Made by a program: the position numbers and the translations under genes. Below the pieces are notes generated by a model. It was not told the origin of the DNA. It did no database searches and saw only the letters and a list, made by a program, of their open reading frames with translations. From positions 1 through 31,242 of the forward strand of contig CAJTKB010000011.1 in assembly GCA_910576925.1 (NCBI GenBank): a DNA stretch of 31,242 nucleotides, in the 5' to 3' direction. The DNA is from an uncultured Bacilli bacterium (GTDB lineage Bacteria > Bacillota_I > Bacilli_A > RF39 > UBA660). Of this stretch, positions 23,520 to 31,152 are shown piece after piece. The number at the start of each line of letters is the position of its first letter. The stretch's first letter is position 1.

Positions 23520-24267
23520 TCTTTCCTATTTCATTTATACTAGAATATCCACTATTTTCTATCTTTTTAGCTAAAGAAAAATCACCAGTTTTTATAATCT
23601 TTCCTTCATTAAGTATATGAACATAAGTTGGTTTTATATATTCAAGTATTCTAGGATAATGGGTAATTATTAAAACAGAGGTATCTTCATTTTGTTGTAG
23701 ATAAGTATTGATATTATCGGCACAAACTTTTAAACTGTCTACATCAAGTCCACTATCAAGTTCATCTAAAATAATCAATTTGGGTTTAAGTATCTTAAGT
23801 TGTAAAACTTCATTTTTTTTCTTTTCTCCACCACTAAAACCTTCATTAATAGACCTATGAAGCATATTACTATTTAATGATAACTCCTCCATTGATTTTT
23901 CAATTTCCTTAATGAAAGAATATAAATTTACTTTTTCTCCGCTTATCTCTCCTAGAGCTTCTTTTAAAAATTCACTATTAGAAACTCCGTTTATAACGGT
24001 AGGATCTTGCATTGCTAAAAATATTCCCTTCTTAGCTCGCTCACTGACATCAAGATTTAGTATACTCTCGTTATTGAACAATATATCCCCATTAGTAACT
24101 TCATATTTATAGTGTCCCATAATAATTTTAGACAAAGTACTTTTTCCAGCACCATTTGGTCCCATTATAGCGTGCACTTCTCCTTTTCCTATAGAAAGTG
24201 AAAATGAAGAAAGAATCATCTTATCAGTATCTTTAACCTTACAATCTAAATTTCTAATATCAAGCAT
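23503..24267 (-). CDS. sufC: SufC ATPase
   Basis: 254 residues, an ABC-type ATPase of the SufBCD complex. Walker A GPNGAGKST (36-44), the signature FSGGEKK (144-150) and Walker B LIILDELDSGLD (~164-175) are complete, with MQDPT as the Q-loop and ITHYPR as the H-loop. ATP hydrolysis reshapes the SufB-SufD interface during cluster assembly. It is the first gene of the operon; GAGGTG precedes the ATG, and a TATAAT lies about 35 bp upstream without a clear -35. No RirA/IscR-type regulator gene is nearby. Confidence 0.95.
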   Translation of the reverse strand: MLDIRNLDCKVKDTDKMILSSFSLSIGKGEVHAIMGPNGAGKSTLSKIIMGHYKYEVTNGDILFNNESILNLDVSERAKKGIFLAMQDPTVINGVSNSEFLKEALGEISGEKVNLYSFIKEIEKSMEELSLNSNMLHRSINEGFSGGEKKKNEVLQLKILKPKLIILDELDSGLDVDSLKVCADNINTYLQQNEDTSVLIITHYPRILEYIKPTYVHILNEGKIIKTGDFSLAKKIENSGYSSINEIGKNDSNE

Positions 24268-24362
24268 AAAATCACCTCAATCAATATCTATTATAAATAT
24301 TTTATCATTAAAAACATAAAAAAAATGTAGTATTAAAAACACCTTTATTTTATCATTTATAA

Positions 24363-24413
24363 TAAAAAAAAAAAAGCCTATAACAGACTTAAAATTTATA
24401 AAATATTTAGGCT
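24363..24413 (-). terminator. Terminator overlapping the end of the coiled-coil gene
   Basis: AGCCTA (24413-24408 on minus, spanning the stop codon) pairs with TAGGCT (24380-24375), then T12. The loop of about 27 nt is long but AT-rich. It separates the gene from sufC. Confidence 0.6.
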
Positions 24414-26128
24414 ACTTTTTTCTTAGCATAACTATTATCAACATCACGATAACTTCCAAGCAGTTCTGATACAGAAGAAATCATTGCTGAAAGTTTATTT
24501 TCTCTACTCTTAGCTTCTGCTTTTAATTTCTCGTTTTCTGCTAAGTATTTTCTATTTTCTTCTTCTAATCTAGAAGTTTTATTTTCAAGTCCACTAACTC
24601 TATTTTTTAATGCTCTATTATCATCACCTAATTGACGATTTTGATTTATTAAAATATTTACTTTTTTGGTCTTAGACTCTACTTCTGCTTTAGCTTTACT
24701 AATCTTAGTTTCTAAATCTTTTATTTTTTCTTCATAACTTCTAATTCTAGCTTTTTCAGACTTATCTTTACTAATAACCTTAGAAATCATATCACTTAAT
24801 TGCTCATAGCGATCGTCATTACTACTATATAAGCTATCACTACTACCAGAAGCATCATCATCATTATCACTAATTCCAAAGAAATCATCGAATATATGAG
24901 AATCCATACTTGAAATATCAGAAGTTGATGATTGTTCAATTAAATTATCTTCTTGAGATACTTCATCATCAAATAAACTCTTAGAATAAACTGTATTAGT
25001 ATTATCTTTTTCTTCTACGCTACTTACTTGTTTGTCAAGTTCTTTAGTTTCTTTAGGTAAATCAACTCTATCTATATTAGCACTATGAATTAGAGTAGAA
25101 TCAAATGATGATACATTTTCTGCTTCCTTAGCCTCTACTGGAACATTCTCTTTTTTTATTTCTGCTGATACATTAGTTTTATCATCTATTTCTGATAAAG
25201 AAGTTGGATTTACTGTAGAAGTAGTTGCTACGTTTAAATTAGAAACAGCTGAGATTGGAGTACTAAATTCTGGTGCCATAGTACTAGGAATAGAAGGAGT
25301 CACCCCTGTACTACTAGCAACATTATTTATATTACTAGAAACAACTGGAGTTTCATTATTTATAACAGAAGGTTTATTTACTACCTCATTAGCTTTAGTT
25401 ATAGCATCATCCATCTTTGGAGAATAAACATTACTACTATTAGTAATATCAATACTAGTATTAATAGGATTTTCTACAGTATTATTACTAATAATCTCAC
25501 TTTTAGTAAGATCTGGTACTATATTACTGTGAGTATACATATATGTACCATCAGTTGCTATAAAACTAACTTTTTCGGCAACAACTTGAAGAATATTTCT
25601 TTCACCATCTTTTACAAGACGACATAAACTAGCTTCTTCATAAGAATCTTCATATAAAAAGTTCAAATCACCTTGATAAGTTGGATTTACTCCTTTCATA
25701 GTACTAGTCATTTGATCTTTAATATTCTTACTATCTTGTGCTATTTCTTGTACTTTAGTAGCATCATTTCTTAAAGTCTGATTATTTTTAACACTTATCA
25801 TTTCAGGAACAGCTTTGATAGCAATAAGCATATTATTATCAATAGGTCTTATTTCTTTATATAGTGGTTGAAGCATAATTTCTCCACTTTTTGTTATAAG
25901 TTCAAAATTAGGAACCATACCTGGTTTTAATGTTCTATGTAATGTAACAAGTACATTATCACTAGCAACAAATAAAGAACCGTTTTCCAATTCTTTTTCT
26001 ATATATAAATCCTTTAAAACTGTTGTACCATTAGCTTTTATTATTTTTAACTCCACAGCAGCATATTTATCCTGCTCAACTCTTGCTTTTATAATTTTTA
26101 GTTCATTATTATTTTGACTCTCTGTCAT
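24407..26128 (-). CDS. Unknown large protein with C-terminal coiled coil
   Basis: 573 residues from the ATG at 26128; AGGTGGTG fits this better than the GTG at 26140. I recognise no family. Three parts are visible: an N-terminal beta-rich region (~1-210) with alternating strand patterns (AAVELKIIKANGTTVLKDL, QVVAEKVSFIATDGTYMY); a long low-complexity Ser/Thr/Asn/Val region (~215-435) rich in acidic residues towards its end; and a coiled coil (~437-550; heptads in IKDLETKISKAKAEVESKT and LEEENRKYLAENEKLKAE). There is no signal peptide or membrane segment, so it is probably cytoplasmic. The layout recalls scaffold or cytoskeletal proteins. It has its own promoter, divergent from the next gene. 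Confidence 0.75.
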   Translation of the reverse strand: MTESQNNNELKIIKARVEQDKYAAVELKIIKANGTTVLKDLYIEKELENGSLFVASDNVLVTLHRTLKPGMVPNFELITKSGEIMLQPLYKEIRPIDNNMLIAIKAVPEMISVKNNQTLRNDATKVQEIAQDSKNIKDQMTSTMKGVNPTYQGDLNFLYEDSYEEASLCRLVKDGERNILQVVAEKVSFIATDGTYMYTHSNIVPDLTKSEIISNNTVENPINTSIDITNSSNVYSPKMDDAITKANEVVNKPSVINNETPVVSSNINNVASSTGVTPSIPSTMAPEFSTPISAVSNLNVATTSTVNPTSLSEIDDKTNVSAEIKKENVPVEAKEAENVSSFDSTLIHSANIDRVDLPKETKELDKQVSSVEEKDNTNTVYSKSLFDDEVSQEDNLIEQSSTSDISSMDSHIFDDFFGISDNDDDASGSSDSLYSSNDDRYEQLSDMISKVISKDKSEKARIRSYEEKIKDLETKISKAKAEVESKTKKVNILINQNRQLGDDNRALKNRVSGLENKTSRLEEENRKYLAENEKLKAEAKSRENKLSAMISSVSELLGSYRDVDNSYAKKKVA

Positions 26129-26151
26129 CTTAGCCACCACCTATTATCTAC

Positions 26152-26180
26152 ATAATATCATATTTAAATTACTGAGTAAA
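26152..26180 (-). promoter_or_regulatory. Promoter of the coiled-coil protein gene
   Basis: Minus strand TTTACT (26180-26175), a 17-bp spacer and TATTAT (26157-26152) with an extended -10 TG (TGATATTAT). It lies 24 bp upstream of the start codon. Confidence 0.55.
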
Positions 26181-26221
26181 CATCTTTTTGCATTTTTTTT
26201 ACTTTTGTAGTAAAATTCATT

Positions 26222-26250
26222 TTGCATATTAATTACTAATAGACTACAAT
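26222..26250 (+). promoter_or_regulatory. Promoter of the membrane protein-HIT operon
   Basis: TTGCAT (26222-26227), a 17-bp spacer and TACAAT (26245-26250), 32 bp before the ATG. It is back to back with the promoter of the coiled-coil gene. Confidence 0.55.
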
Positions 26251-26281
26251 TATATATATGAAAAAGTGAAAGGAAATATGT

Positions 26282-27034
26282 ATGGAAAAAAGAAGTAAAT
26301 TAACATTATATATGGGTATGTTTTATATGCTAGTAATACTTTTACTAGGACTAATAATAATAACAGAAAAGAAAAAAGACTTTTTAATACCAAAAATAAA
26401 AAAAGATATAAATAATTATTTAGAAGAAAAATATAAAGATGAAATAAAGGAATTTAATTATGATAATATAATAAGAAAAGACAATTCCTATATTTTAAAA
26501 GTTAAAAATACTTCGAATAAAAACTTATATTTTACAGTAGTTTATAATAATAAAAAAATAACTGATACATATAAAAAAGACTACTTAGAGGGTAGTACTT
26601 TAAATACTTATATGACAAATAAGATGAATAATGAAATAAAAGAAGCTACAATTAATAAAAAAGTTCCATATAAAACTTATAAAGTTACTTATAATACAAA
26701 GTTAAATAATTGTACATCTTCTGTAAAAGAAAAACTATTAAATAAAAAATATAATATACCAATATACACAATTAACATAGAAGACTCGTATCAACATATT
26801 AATGAATTAAAAGTAATCTTAATAAATATAGTAAGTTATACAGCATCATTAAACTTAAAACCAAAAAATTATAACATTACACTAAACAATTCACAAAATA
26901 TAACAAAAAGTATGAATTTAATAATAGATAATGATATAATACTAACTAGTATCGATGAAGTAGAACAAATAATCATAAATAATAATCAAGAATTACTTCA
27001 AAAATACCATATAAAATTAAAATACTTAAATTAA
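26282..27034 (+). CDS. Unknown single-pass membrane or secreted protein
   Basis: 250 residues. A hydrophobic segment at ~9-27 (LYMGMFYMLVILLLGLIII) acts as anchor or signal. The rest is a Lys/Asn/Ile-rich soluble region, predicted outside, with one Cys and no recognisable motif or lipobox. AAAGGA precedes the ATG. The HIT gene follows after 11 bp, its ribosome binding site touching this stop, so they share a transcript. No function can be assigned. Confidence 0.6.
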   Translation: MEKRSKLTLYMGMFYMLVILLLGLIIITEKKKDFLIPKIKKDINNYLEEKYKDEIKEFNYDNIIRKDNSYILKVKNTSNKNLYFTVVYNNKKITDTYKKDYLEGSTLNTYMTNKMNNEIKEATINKKVPYKTYKVTYNTKLNNCTSSVKEKLLNKKYNIPIYTINIEDSYQHINELKVILINIVSYTASLNLKPKNYNITLNNSQNITKSMNLIIDNDIILTSIDEVEQIIINNNQELLQKYHIKLKYLN

Positions 27035-27045
27035 AGGAGATAGTT

Positions 27046-27441
27046 ATGGAAGAATGTATATTTTGTAAGATAATAAAAGAAGAAATACCATCAAAAACGA
27101 TTTATGAAGATGATATAGTAAAAGTTTTTTTAGAAATAGATCCTAAAACTAATGGAGATTTACTAATTATTCCTAAAACACATACAGAAAATATTCTAAC
27201 AATTGATAATGAAACACTAGAATATATTTTTAAAATAATTAAAACTAAAATTTATCCATTAATTCAGGAAAAGTTAAATGCTACAGGCTTAACTCTAATG
27301 CAAAATAATGGAGAAATACAAGAAGTAAAGCATTTTCATATTCATTTAACCCCAAGATATGAGGAGAAAGAATTAGAAATTATAAGTGATAAATCAAAAT
27401 TAAAAGATTTAGATGAAATTTTCTATATACTAACTAAATAA
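27046..27441 (+). CDS. HIT-family nucleotide hydrolase
   Basis: 131 residues. The HIT motif is complete: HFHIHLTPRY with His96, His98 and His100, the catalytic triad that forms a nucleotidyl-histidine intermediate. The N-terminal CIFCKIIKEEIPS and LLIIPKTHTENI are typical of the HINT/Hit branch that hydrolyses nucleoside phosphoramidates or dinucleoside polyphosphates. The usual HPVGH-type spacing is altered upstream (NNGEIQEVKH). TAAAGGAG overlaps the previous stop. The 3' end overlaps the convergent 27434-27931 gene by 8 bp. Confidence 0.88.
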   Translation: MEECIFCKIIKEEIPSKTIYEDDIVKVFLEIDPKTNGDLLIIPKTHTENILTIDNETLEYIFKIIKTKIYPLIQEKLNATGLTLMQNNGEIQEVKHFHIHLTPRYEEKELEIISDKSKLKDLDEIFYILTK

Positions 27442-27931
27442 AAAATGTAATAATAAAATCAGCTATAAATAAAATAGATACTAATACTGTAACAAGTACT
27501 GGTATTTTTTTAATAAACTTTTCTATAAAGGGATTGATAATATAAATAATTATAAGACTGCCTAATCCCCACACAAGAGACATTTCAATAGATGCGTATT
27601 TTCCTATATTAAATTTCATTTCACTATAATTCCAAAAAGTCTTATGAAATACTTTTTCAATTAATATACCTCCTAAATATTCTATAACAGAAAGACTAAA
27701 AGCAAGAGAAAAAAAGATAAGTAATAGTCTAACTAACTTTGGAACTTTTTTAAACTTAAAAATAAATTTCTCCATTAAAATAACAATAACACTACCAAAA
27801 CCATAAACGGGAAGCCAAGGACCGTAAAGTATTCCACTATTCATTGATTTAAATACAAACGTCTTTAAAAAAAGTTCTAAGAAAAAACCTAGTAGTGCAT
27901 AAAAATAAAAAATATTCACATAATAAAGCAT
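27434..27931 (-). CDS. PF06541-type multi-pass membrane protein
   Basis: 165 residues from the ATG at 27931, which AGGTGA precedes; an upstream in-frame start at 27958 lacks this. Four or five hydrophobic helices are seen. NSGILYGPWLPVYGFGSVI and SVIEYLGGILIEKVFHKTFWNYSEMKFNIGKYAS (given here in two parts: SVIEYLGGILIEK and FWNYSEMKFNIGKY) match the 'putative ABC-transporter type IV' family, whose actual function is not established. No ATPase partner is adjacent, so a transport role is doubtful. It follows a terminator, so it has its own, unrecognised promoter. Confidence 0.7.
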   Translation of the reverse strand: MLYYVNIFYFYALLGFFLELFLKTFVFKSMNSGILYGPWLPVYGFGSVIVILMEKFIFKFKKVPKLVRLLLIFFSLAFSLSVIEYLGGILIEKVFHKTFWNYSEMKFNIGKYASIEMSLVWGLGSLIIIYIINPFIEKFIKKIPVLVTVLVSILFIADFIITFFI

Positions 27932-27956
27932 CGAATCACCTAAATGTATTTTTCCC

Positions 27957-28002
27957 AAAAAAAAGAGTATTATACATAAATACCCTCAATGTTAATACTC
28001 TT
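27957..28002 (-). terminator. Terminator after the YjcZ-like pair
   Basis: Perfect 10-bp stem AAGAGTATTA (28002-27993 on minus) with TAATACTCTT (27972-27963), an 18-nt... about 20-nt loop, then T8. The stem begins within the stop codon of the 49-residue protein. Confidence 0.75.
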
Positions 28003-28150
28003 AATAGTAGCAGTTATTTCTTGAACAACCTGCTCCTAAAATAATTGCAAGTAAAATATATAAAACTATTAGGATTACAAATCCATTTCCACCTCTACTG
28101 TTGTTGTTATTATTTGTACAACTAGTAGATGTATGTTCATTACAAGACAT
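28001..28150 (-). CDS. YjcZ-like tiny membrane protein, 49 residues
   Basis: From the ATG at 28150, preceded by AAGGAGG, the product is a polar Cys/Asn/Ser-rich head (MSCNEHTSTSC, five Asn), a Gly pair, and one hydrophobic segment GFVILIVLYILLAIILGAG ending CSRNNCYY. The segment closely resembles the conserved GFxLIVVLFILLIIxGA core of YjcZ-type small proteins, which in Bacillus and relatives are annotated as sporulation or coat-associated. Four Cys flank the helix, which is unusual. It is the second gene of a two-gene transcript. Confidence 0.65.
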   Translation of the reverse strand: MSCNEHTSTSCTNNNNNSRGGNGFVILIVLYILLAIILGAGCSRNNCYY

Positions 28151-28166
28151 AAGACACCTCCTTAAA

Positions 28167-28250
28167 TTAGATACATGCACCAAGAATGATTATTAATAAA
28201 ATAAATAATACTAATATAATAGCAGATGATGATACATAGTTGTTACCCAT
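28167..28250 (-). CDS. YjcZ-like micro-protein, 27 residues
   Basis: Short ORF with a strong AGGAGG (28258-28264) seven bases before its ATG. It translates as a polar start MGNNYVSSS followed by a hydrophobic core AIILVLFILLIIILGACI, essentially only the YjcZ membrane segment. It lies 16 bp upstream of the 49-residue paralogue, and both have perfect ribosome binding sites, supporting real translation. The function is unknown; a membrane or spore-surface peptide is the family-based guess. Confidence 0.6.
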   Translation of the reverse strand: MGNNYVSSSAIILVLFILLIIILGACI

Positions 28251-28282
28251 AAAAATTCCTCCTTTTTTTTGGTATTCACTTC

Positions 28283-28309
28283 TATTTTATGGTGAATATT
28301 TAAAAATGT
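28283..28309 (-). promoter_or_regulatory. Possible SigE/SigK-like promoter of the YjcZ-like pair
   Basis: Minus strand AC (28309-28308), 16 bp, then CATAAAATA (28291-28283), which fits the mother-cell sigma -10 pattern CATAnnnTA with AC upstream. A vegetative match is poor here (TTATCA with a 19-bp spacer to TAAAAT). The match is short and could be chance in this AT-rich DNA. Confidence 0.3.
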
Positions 28310-28350
28310 GATAAATCTTATAGCATTTTTTTAATATTTTTTATGATATA

Positions 28351-28379
28351 TTGCACTATAACTTATTTTCTGATATTAT
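28351..28379 (+). promoter_or_regulatory. Promoter of prsA
   Basis: TTGCAC (28351-28356), a 17-bp spacer and TATTAT (28374-28379) with an extended -10 TG (TGATATTAT), about 25 bp before the prsA ATG. Confidence 0.6.
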
Positions 28380-28404
28380 AAAAATTGTTTAGGAGGTATA
28401 AAAA

Positions 28405-29433
28405 ATGAAAAACATAAAAGTGTTATATAGTATTATTATAATATTAACAGTAGCACTAATTACAAGTATTGTAATGTATTTTAATCAAACAGCAACATTA
28501 AAAAATGGAGAAGAAGTTGTTGTAAAAGCTAATAAAACTAAAATAACAGCTGAAAATCTTTATAGTGATTTAAAAGAAAAATACGCAATGAATATTCTAG
28601 TAGATAAGATAGATCATATTTTATTAGATACAACTTATAAAACAACTGATGCTGAGAAAGAGTCAATTGATAATCAAATAAATCAATTAAAGGAAAATTA
28701 TAAGGATGAAGCCACATTCAAACAAGTTATTCAAACATATTATGGTGTTTCAACTGAAGAAGAATTTAGAGAAATCTTATCTCTTGAATATAAGAGAGGA
28801 CAAGCAGCACAAGACTATATTAAAAAAAATAATATAACAGATAAAGAAATAGAAGATTATTATAATCAAAATATTATTGGTGATGTAAAAGCAAGTCACA
28901 TTCTAATAAAGTCTAATGCTCAAGATGATGATAGCGAAGAAGAAAAAGCTAACAAAGAAGCTAAGGCTTTAGAAAAAGCTAAAGAAGTAATTAAGAAATT
29001 AGATAGTGGAGAAACATTTACTAAACTAGCTAAAAAATATTCTAGTGACAAAGCTACTGCTAATAAAGGTGGAGATTTAGGTTATTTCAATAAGGATGAT
29101 AATTATAGTGATGAATTTATAAATGCAACTGCACAACTTTCTAAAGGAGAATATACAAAAGAACCTGTTAAAACAGAATATGGTTATGAAATAATATTAA
29201 AAGTAGATGAAAAGGATAAACCATCTCTATCTAGTAAAAAGGATAGTATTAAAGATACTATTGCTGAAGAAAAGATGTCTAATGATACAACACTTTATTA
29301 CAATTCACTAATAAGTTTTAGAGATGAAAAAATACAATTTAAAGATTCCAAAGTTAAAAGTCTATATGAAAATTATAAAGAAAAACTACTTCAAAATGTA
29401 ACTTCAGCTAATTCAAATAATAATTCACAATAA
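28405..29433 (+). CDS. prsA: PrsA-like foldase (parvulin peptidyl-prolyl isomerase)
   Basis: 342 residues. A membrane anchor spans ~5-27, then a helical chaperone region (~40-145), a parvulin domain (~148-265; VKASHILIKS, FTKLAKKYSSD, GGDLGYF, EPVKTEYGYEIILK) and a helical tail that closes the chaperone bowl. It folds secreted and wall proteins, including PBPs, outside the membrane. PrsA is normally a lipoprotein, but the hydrophobic segment here has no Cys, so this one is held by an uncleaved helix. AGGAGG precedes the ATG, and a strong terminator follows. Confidence 0.9.
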   Translation: MKNIKVLYSIIIILTVALITSIVMYFNQTATLKNGEEVVVKANKTKITAENLYSDLKEKYAMNILVDKIDHILLDTTYKTTDAEKESIDNQINQLKENYKDEATFKQVIQTYYGVSTEEEFREILSLEYKRGQAAQDYIKKNNITDKEIEDYYNQNIIGDVKASHILIKSNAQDDDSEEEKANKEAKALEKAKEVIKKLDSGETFTKLAKKYSSDKATANKGGDLGYFNKDDNYSDEFINATAQLSKGEYTKEPVKTEYGYEIILKVDEKDKPSLSSKKDSIKDTIAEEKMSNDTTLYYNSLISFRDEKIQFKDSKVKSLYENYKEKLLQNVTSANSNNNSQ

Positions 29434-29452
29434 AGGATAATCCTGTTATATG

Positions 29453-29490
29453 AACCTCGTTTCTTAAAAAAATAGAAACGAGGTTTTTAT
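29453..29490 (+). terminator. Terminator after prsA
   Basis: Perfect 12-bp stem AACCTCGTTTCT / AGAAACGAGGTT with a 9-nt loop, followed by TTTTAT; the preceding A tract could also allow use on the other strand. Confidence 0.88.
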
Positions 29491-29539
29491 ATATTAAAAT
29501 TAAGTTATGAAGATAAAATGCCCTTATCTTATATATATT

Positions 29540-29587
29540 AAAAAAATTAAAAGGACTATCTCCTGTTAATTACAGATTACAATCCTT
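29540..29587 (-). terminator. Possible terminator downstream of thyX
   Basis: Minus strand AAGGA...TCCTT (29587-29583 with 29555-29551) encloses an inner CTGT/ACAG hairpin, followed by TTTAATTTTTTT. It lies 44 bp after the thyX stop. The stems are short, so the call is tentative. The remainder of 29490-29630 shows no gene. Confidence 0.4.
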
Positions 29588-29630
29588 CAATGATTTAACT
29601 TTTTGGATTCAGTTCATTATTCTTTATCTT

Positions 29631-31058
29631 TTATTTTACTTTTTTAAAGACTACTCCCCTATTATTACAACTATCAGTTCCTTCAGGACAATAACCTTCA
29701 ACCCTACAAGTTGGTCCCAATCCTTCACCAATTAATGGTGCCACATCCTTAACTTTTTCAACACAAGCATTAATTAAATCTCTTATTTCCCATTGCGCTT
29801 TATTACAACATCTCATTCTGCTAATCCATTCCAAAGTCCTACCATTCATTGTAGTAGATATATTACAAGCATTACCAGATAAATAAAAATAGATTAAATC
29901 TTCATCTCTTACACCCTTTTTCTTAAAAAAGTCCACTAATTTCTTATTATTAGCAAATATTTCTTTAAATTCCTCATTACAAGTATTCTTAATACTTTCA
30001 GGAACTATATAATCATCCAAATTCCACATAGGAACAAAATCAGGAACTTCTAATGATTGCATTCTATGTCTTGTAATATGAGTTAAAACAGCTAAAGATA
30101 TCGGCATTTCAAATGTAAAGTTAACTTGTTCAAGCTCTCTTTGTTTTTTACTATGAAGCAATCCTTGCATCATTTCTCTAGCTATACTTGGATTCTTATC
30201 AATTAATTTATAAAGAATTTCTTGTGCTTCGTAAAAACTAACTCTCTTCCTTCTTTTTATAAGATGACACAGTACAAGCAAATCAGGATATTTTGTATAT
30301 TCTATCATATTAACATTTGATAGCAATTCATTATCAATATTAATACCAGCGTCAAGTATTTCATTATCTAAAAAATCGAGCTTGTCTTCATAATATCCTC
30401 GTTTGCTTTCTCTTTCTAAAGTTTCCATTAAGTAAGGAACCAGCTCTTCTATTATATCAGTCAAAATAAGTCCTAATTCTTTTAATTCTGTAATTTTAGA
30501 TTCTTTACCATATAATAAATCTCCAATAACCCTAAAAAGTACATTAACATCACATCCCATAATGAAATTACTATGATATGAATAAGGTAATATATAACGA
30601 CAATCCTCAAAAGGTAAGCCTCTATCAACTAACTCTCCATATTTATTAAACAGTTCAATCATACTTTTATTATAAAGAAATTGTAAAGCCTCATTATTAA
30701 CTAACACATTACCATTATTGTTCATAAAATTTGGAGTATAAAATCCCACATTTCTAAAATCTACATTTCTTCTAGATTTTACTGTAAATGAAGCTAACCT
30801 ATGATTTATCATAGTTTGTTCAACTATAGGTGTAACATCTTCCAGCGCAAAAACTAAATAATCATGTTCTGCTATTGATCTATGTCCAGATTTCAAAATT
30901 CTTTGTATTAATTTAACATTTTTTTCATAATCACTGTTAGATTCAAATACTGTACTAACAGTTCCATCAGACCTAGATAATTTTCCGGCTGTAGCAATTA
31001 ATTGTATTATTTTTTCTCTTTCTTTATTAGAAACATTTCCAAGTACTTTAACATTCAT
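29631..31058 (-). CDS. thyX: Double-domain FAD-dependent thymidylate synthase (ThyX)
   Basis: 475 residues from the ATG at 31058 (AGGAGG upstream; the ORF reads further up to 31160 without support). ThyX makes dTMP from dUMP with FAD and methylene-THF. Usual length is 220-260, but this protein holds two ThyX-like halves. First half: GHRSIAEH (58-65), VEQTMINHRLASFTVKSRR (first Arg of RHR replaced by Asn), CRYILPYS, no QWEIR. Second half: RELEQVNFTFEM, THITRHRMQSLEVPDFVP (RHR 330-332), GNACNISTTMNGRTLEW, AQWEIRDL, and a Cys tail (451, 457, 464) typical of clostridial ThyX. The active sites therefore look complementary. It follows the 5S rRNA terminator. Confidence 0.85.
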   Translation of the reverse strand: MNVKVLGNVSNKEREKIIQLIATAGKLSRSDGTVSTVFESNSDYEKNVKLIQRILKSGHRSIAEHDYLVFALEDVTPIVEQTMINHRLASFTVKSRRNVDFRNVGFYTPNFMNNNGNVLVNNEALQFLYNKSMIELFNKYGELVDRGLPFEDCRYILPYSYHSNFIMGCDVNVLFRVIGDLLYGKESKITELKELGLILTDIIEELVPYLMETLERESKRGYYEDKLDFLDNEILDAGINIDNELLSNVNMIEYTKYPDLLVLCHLIKRRKRVSFYEAQEILYKLIDKNPSIAREMMQGLLHSKKQRELEQVNFTFEMPISLAVLTHITRHRMQSLEVPDFVPMWNLDDYIVPESIKNTCNEEFKEIFANNKKLVDFFKKKGVRDEDLIYFYLSGNACNISTTMNGRTLEWISRMRCCNKAQWEIRDLINACVEKVKDVAPLIGEGLGPTCRVEGYCPEGTDSCNNRGVVFKKVK

Positions 31059-31087
31059 ATTATAAACCTCCTGAACTATACAAAATA

Positions 31088-31117
31088 AATATAACATATT
31101 ATCAAAAATAAATACAA
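31088..31117 (-). promoter_or_regulatory. Candidate thyX promoter
   Basis: Minus strand TTGTAT (31117-31112), an 18-bp spacer and TATATT (31093-31088) with TG upstream (TGTTATATT), about 30 bp before the thyX start and just after the rRNA terminator. Confidence 0.4.
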
Positions 31118-31141
31118 TAAAAAAATCCACAAAAAAGTGGA
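31117..31141 (-). terminator. rRNA operon terminator
   Basis: Minus strand TCCAC-TTTTTT-GTGGA followed by T7, 11 bp after the 5S 3' end, which is itself followed by T7. Confidence 0.65.
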
Positions 31142-31152
31142 AAATAAAAAAA

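Noticed and set aside
24268..24406. Riboswitch or regulator site upstream of sufC
   Set aside because: Only a T-rich terminator and a TATAAT were found; no conserved riboswitch core was recognisable.
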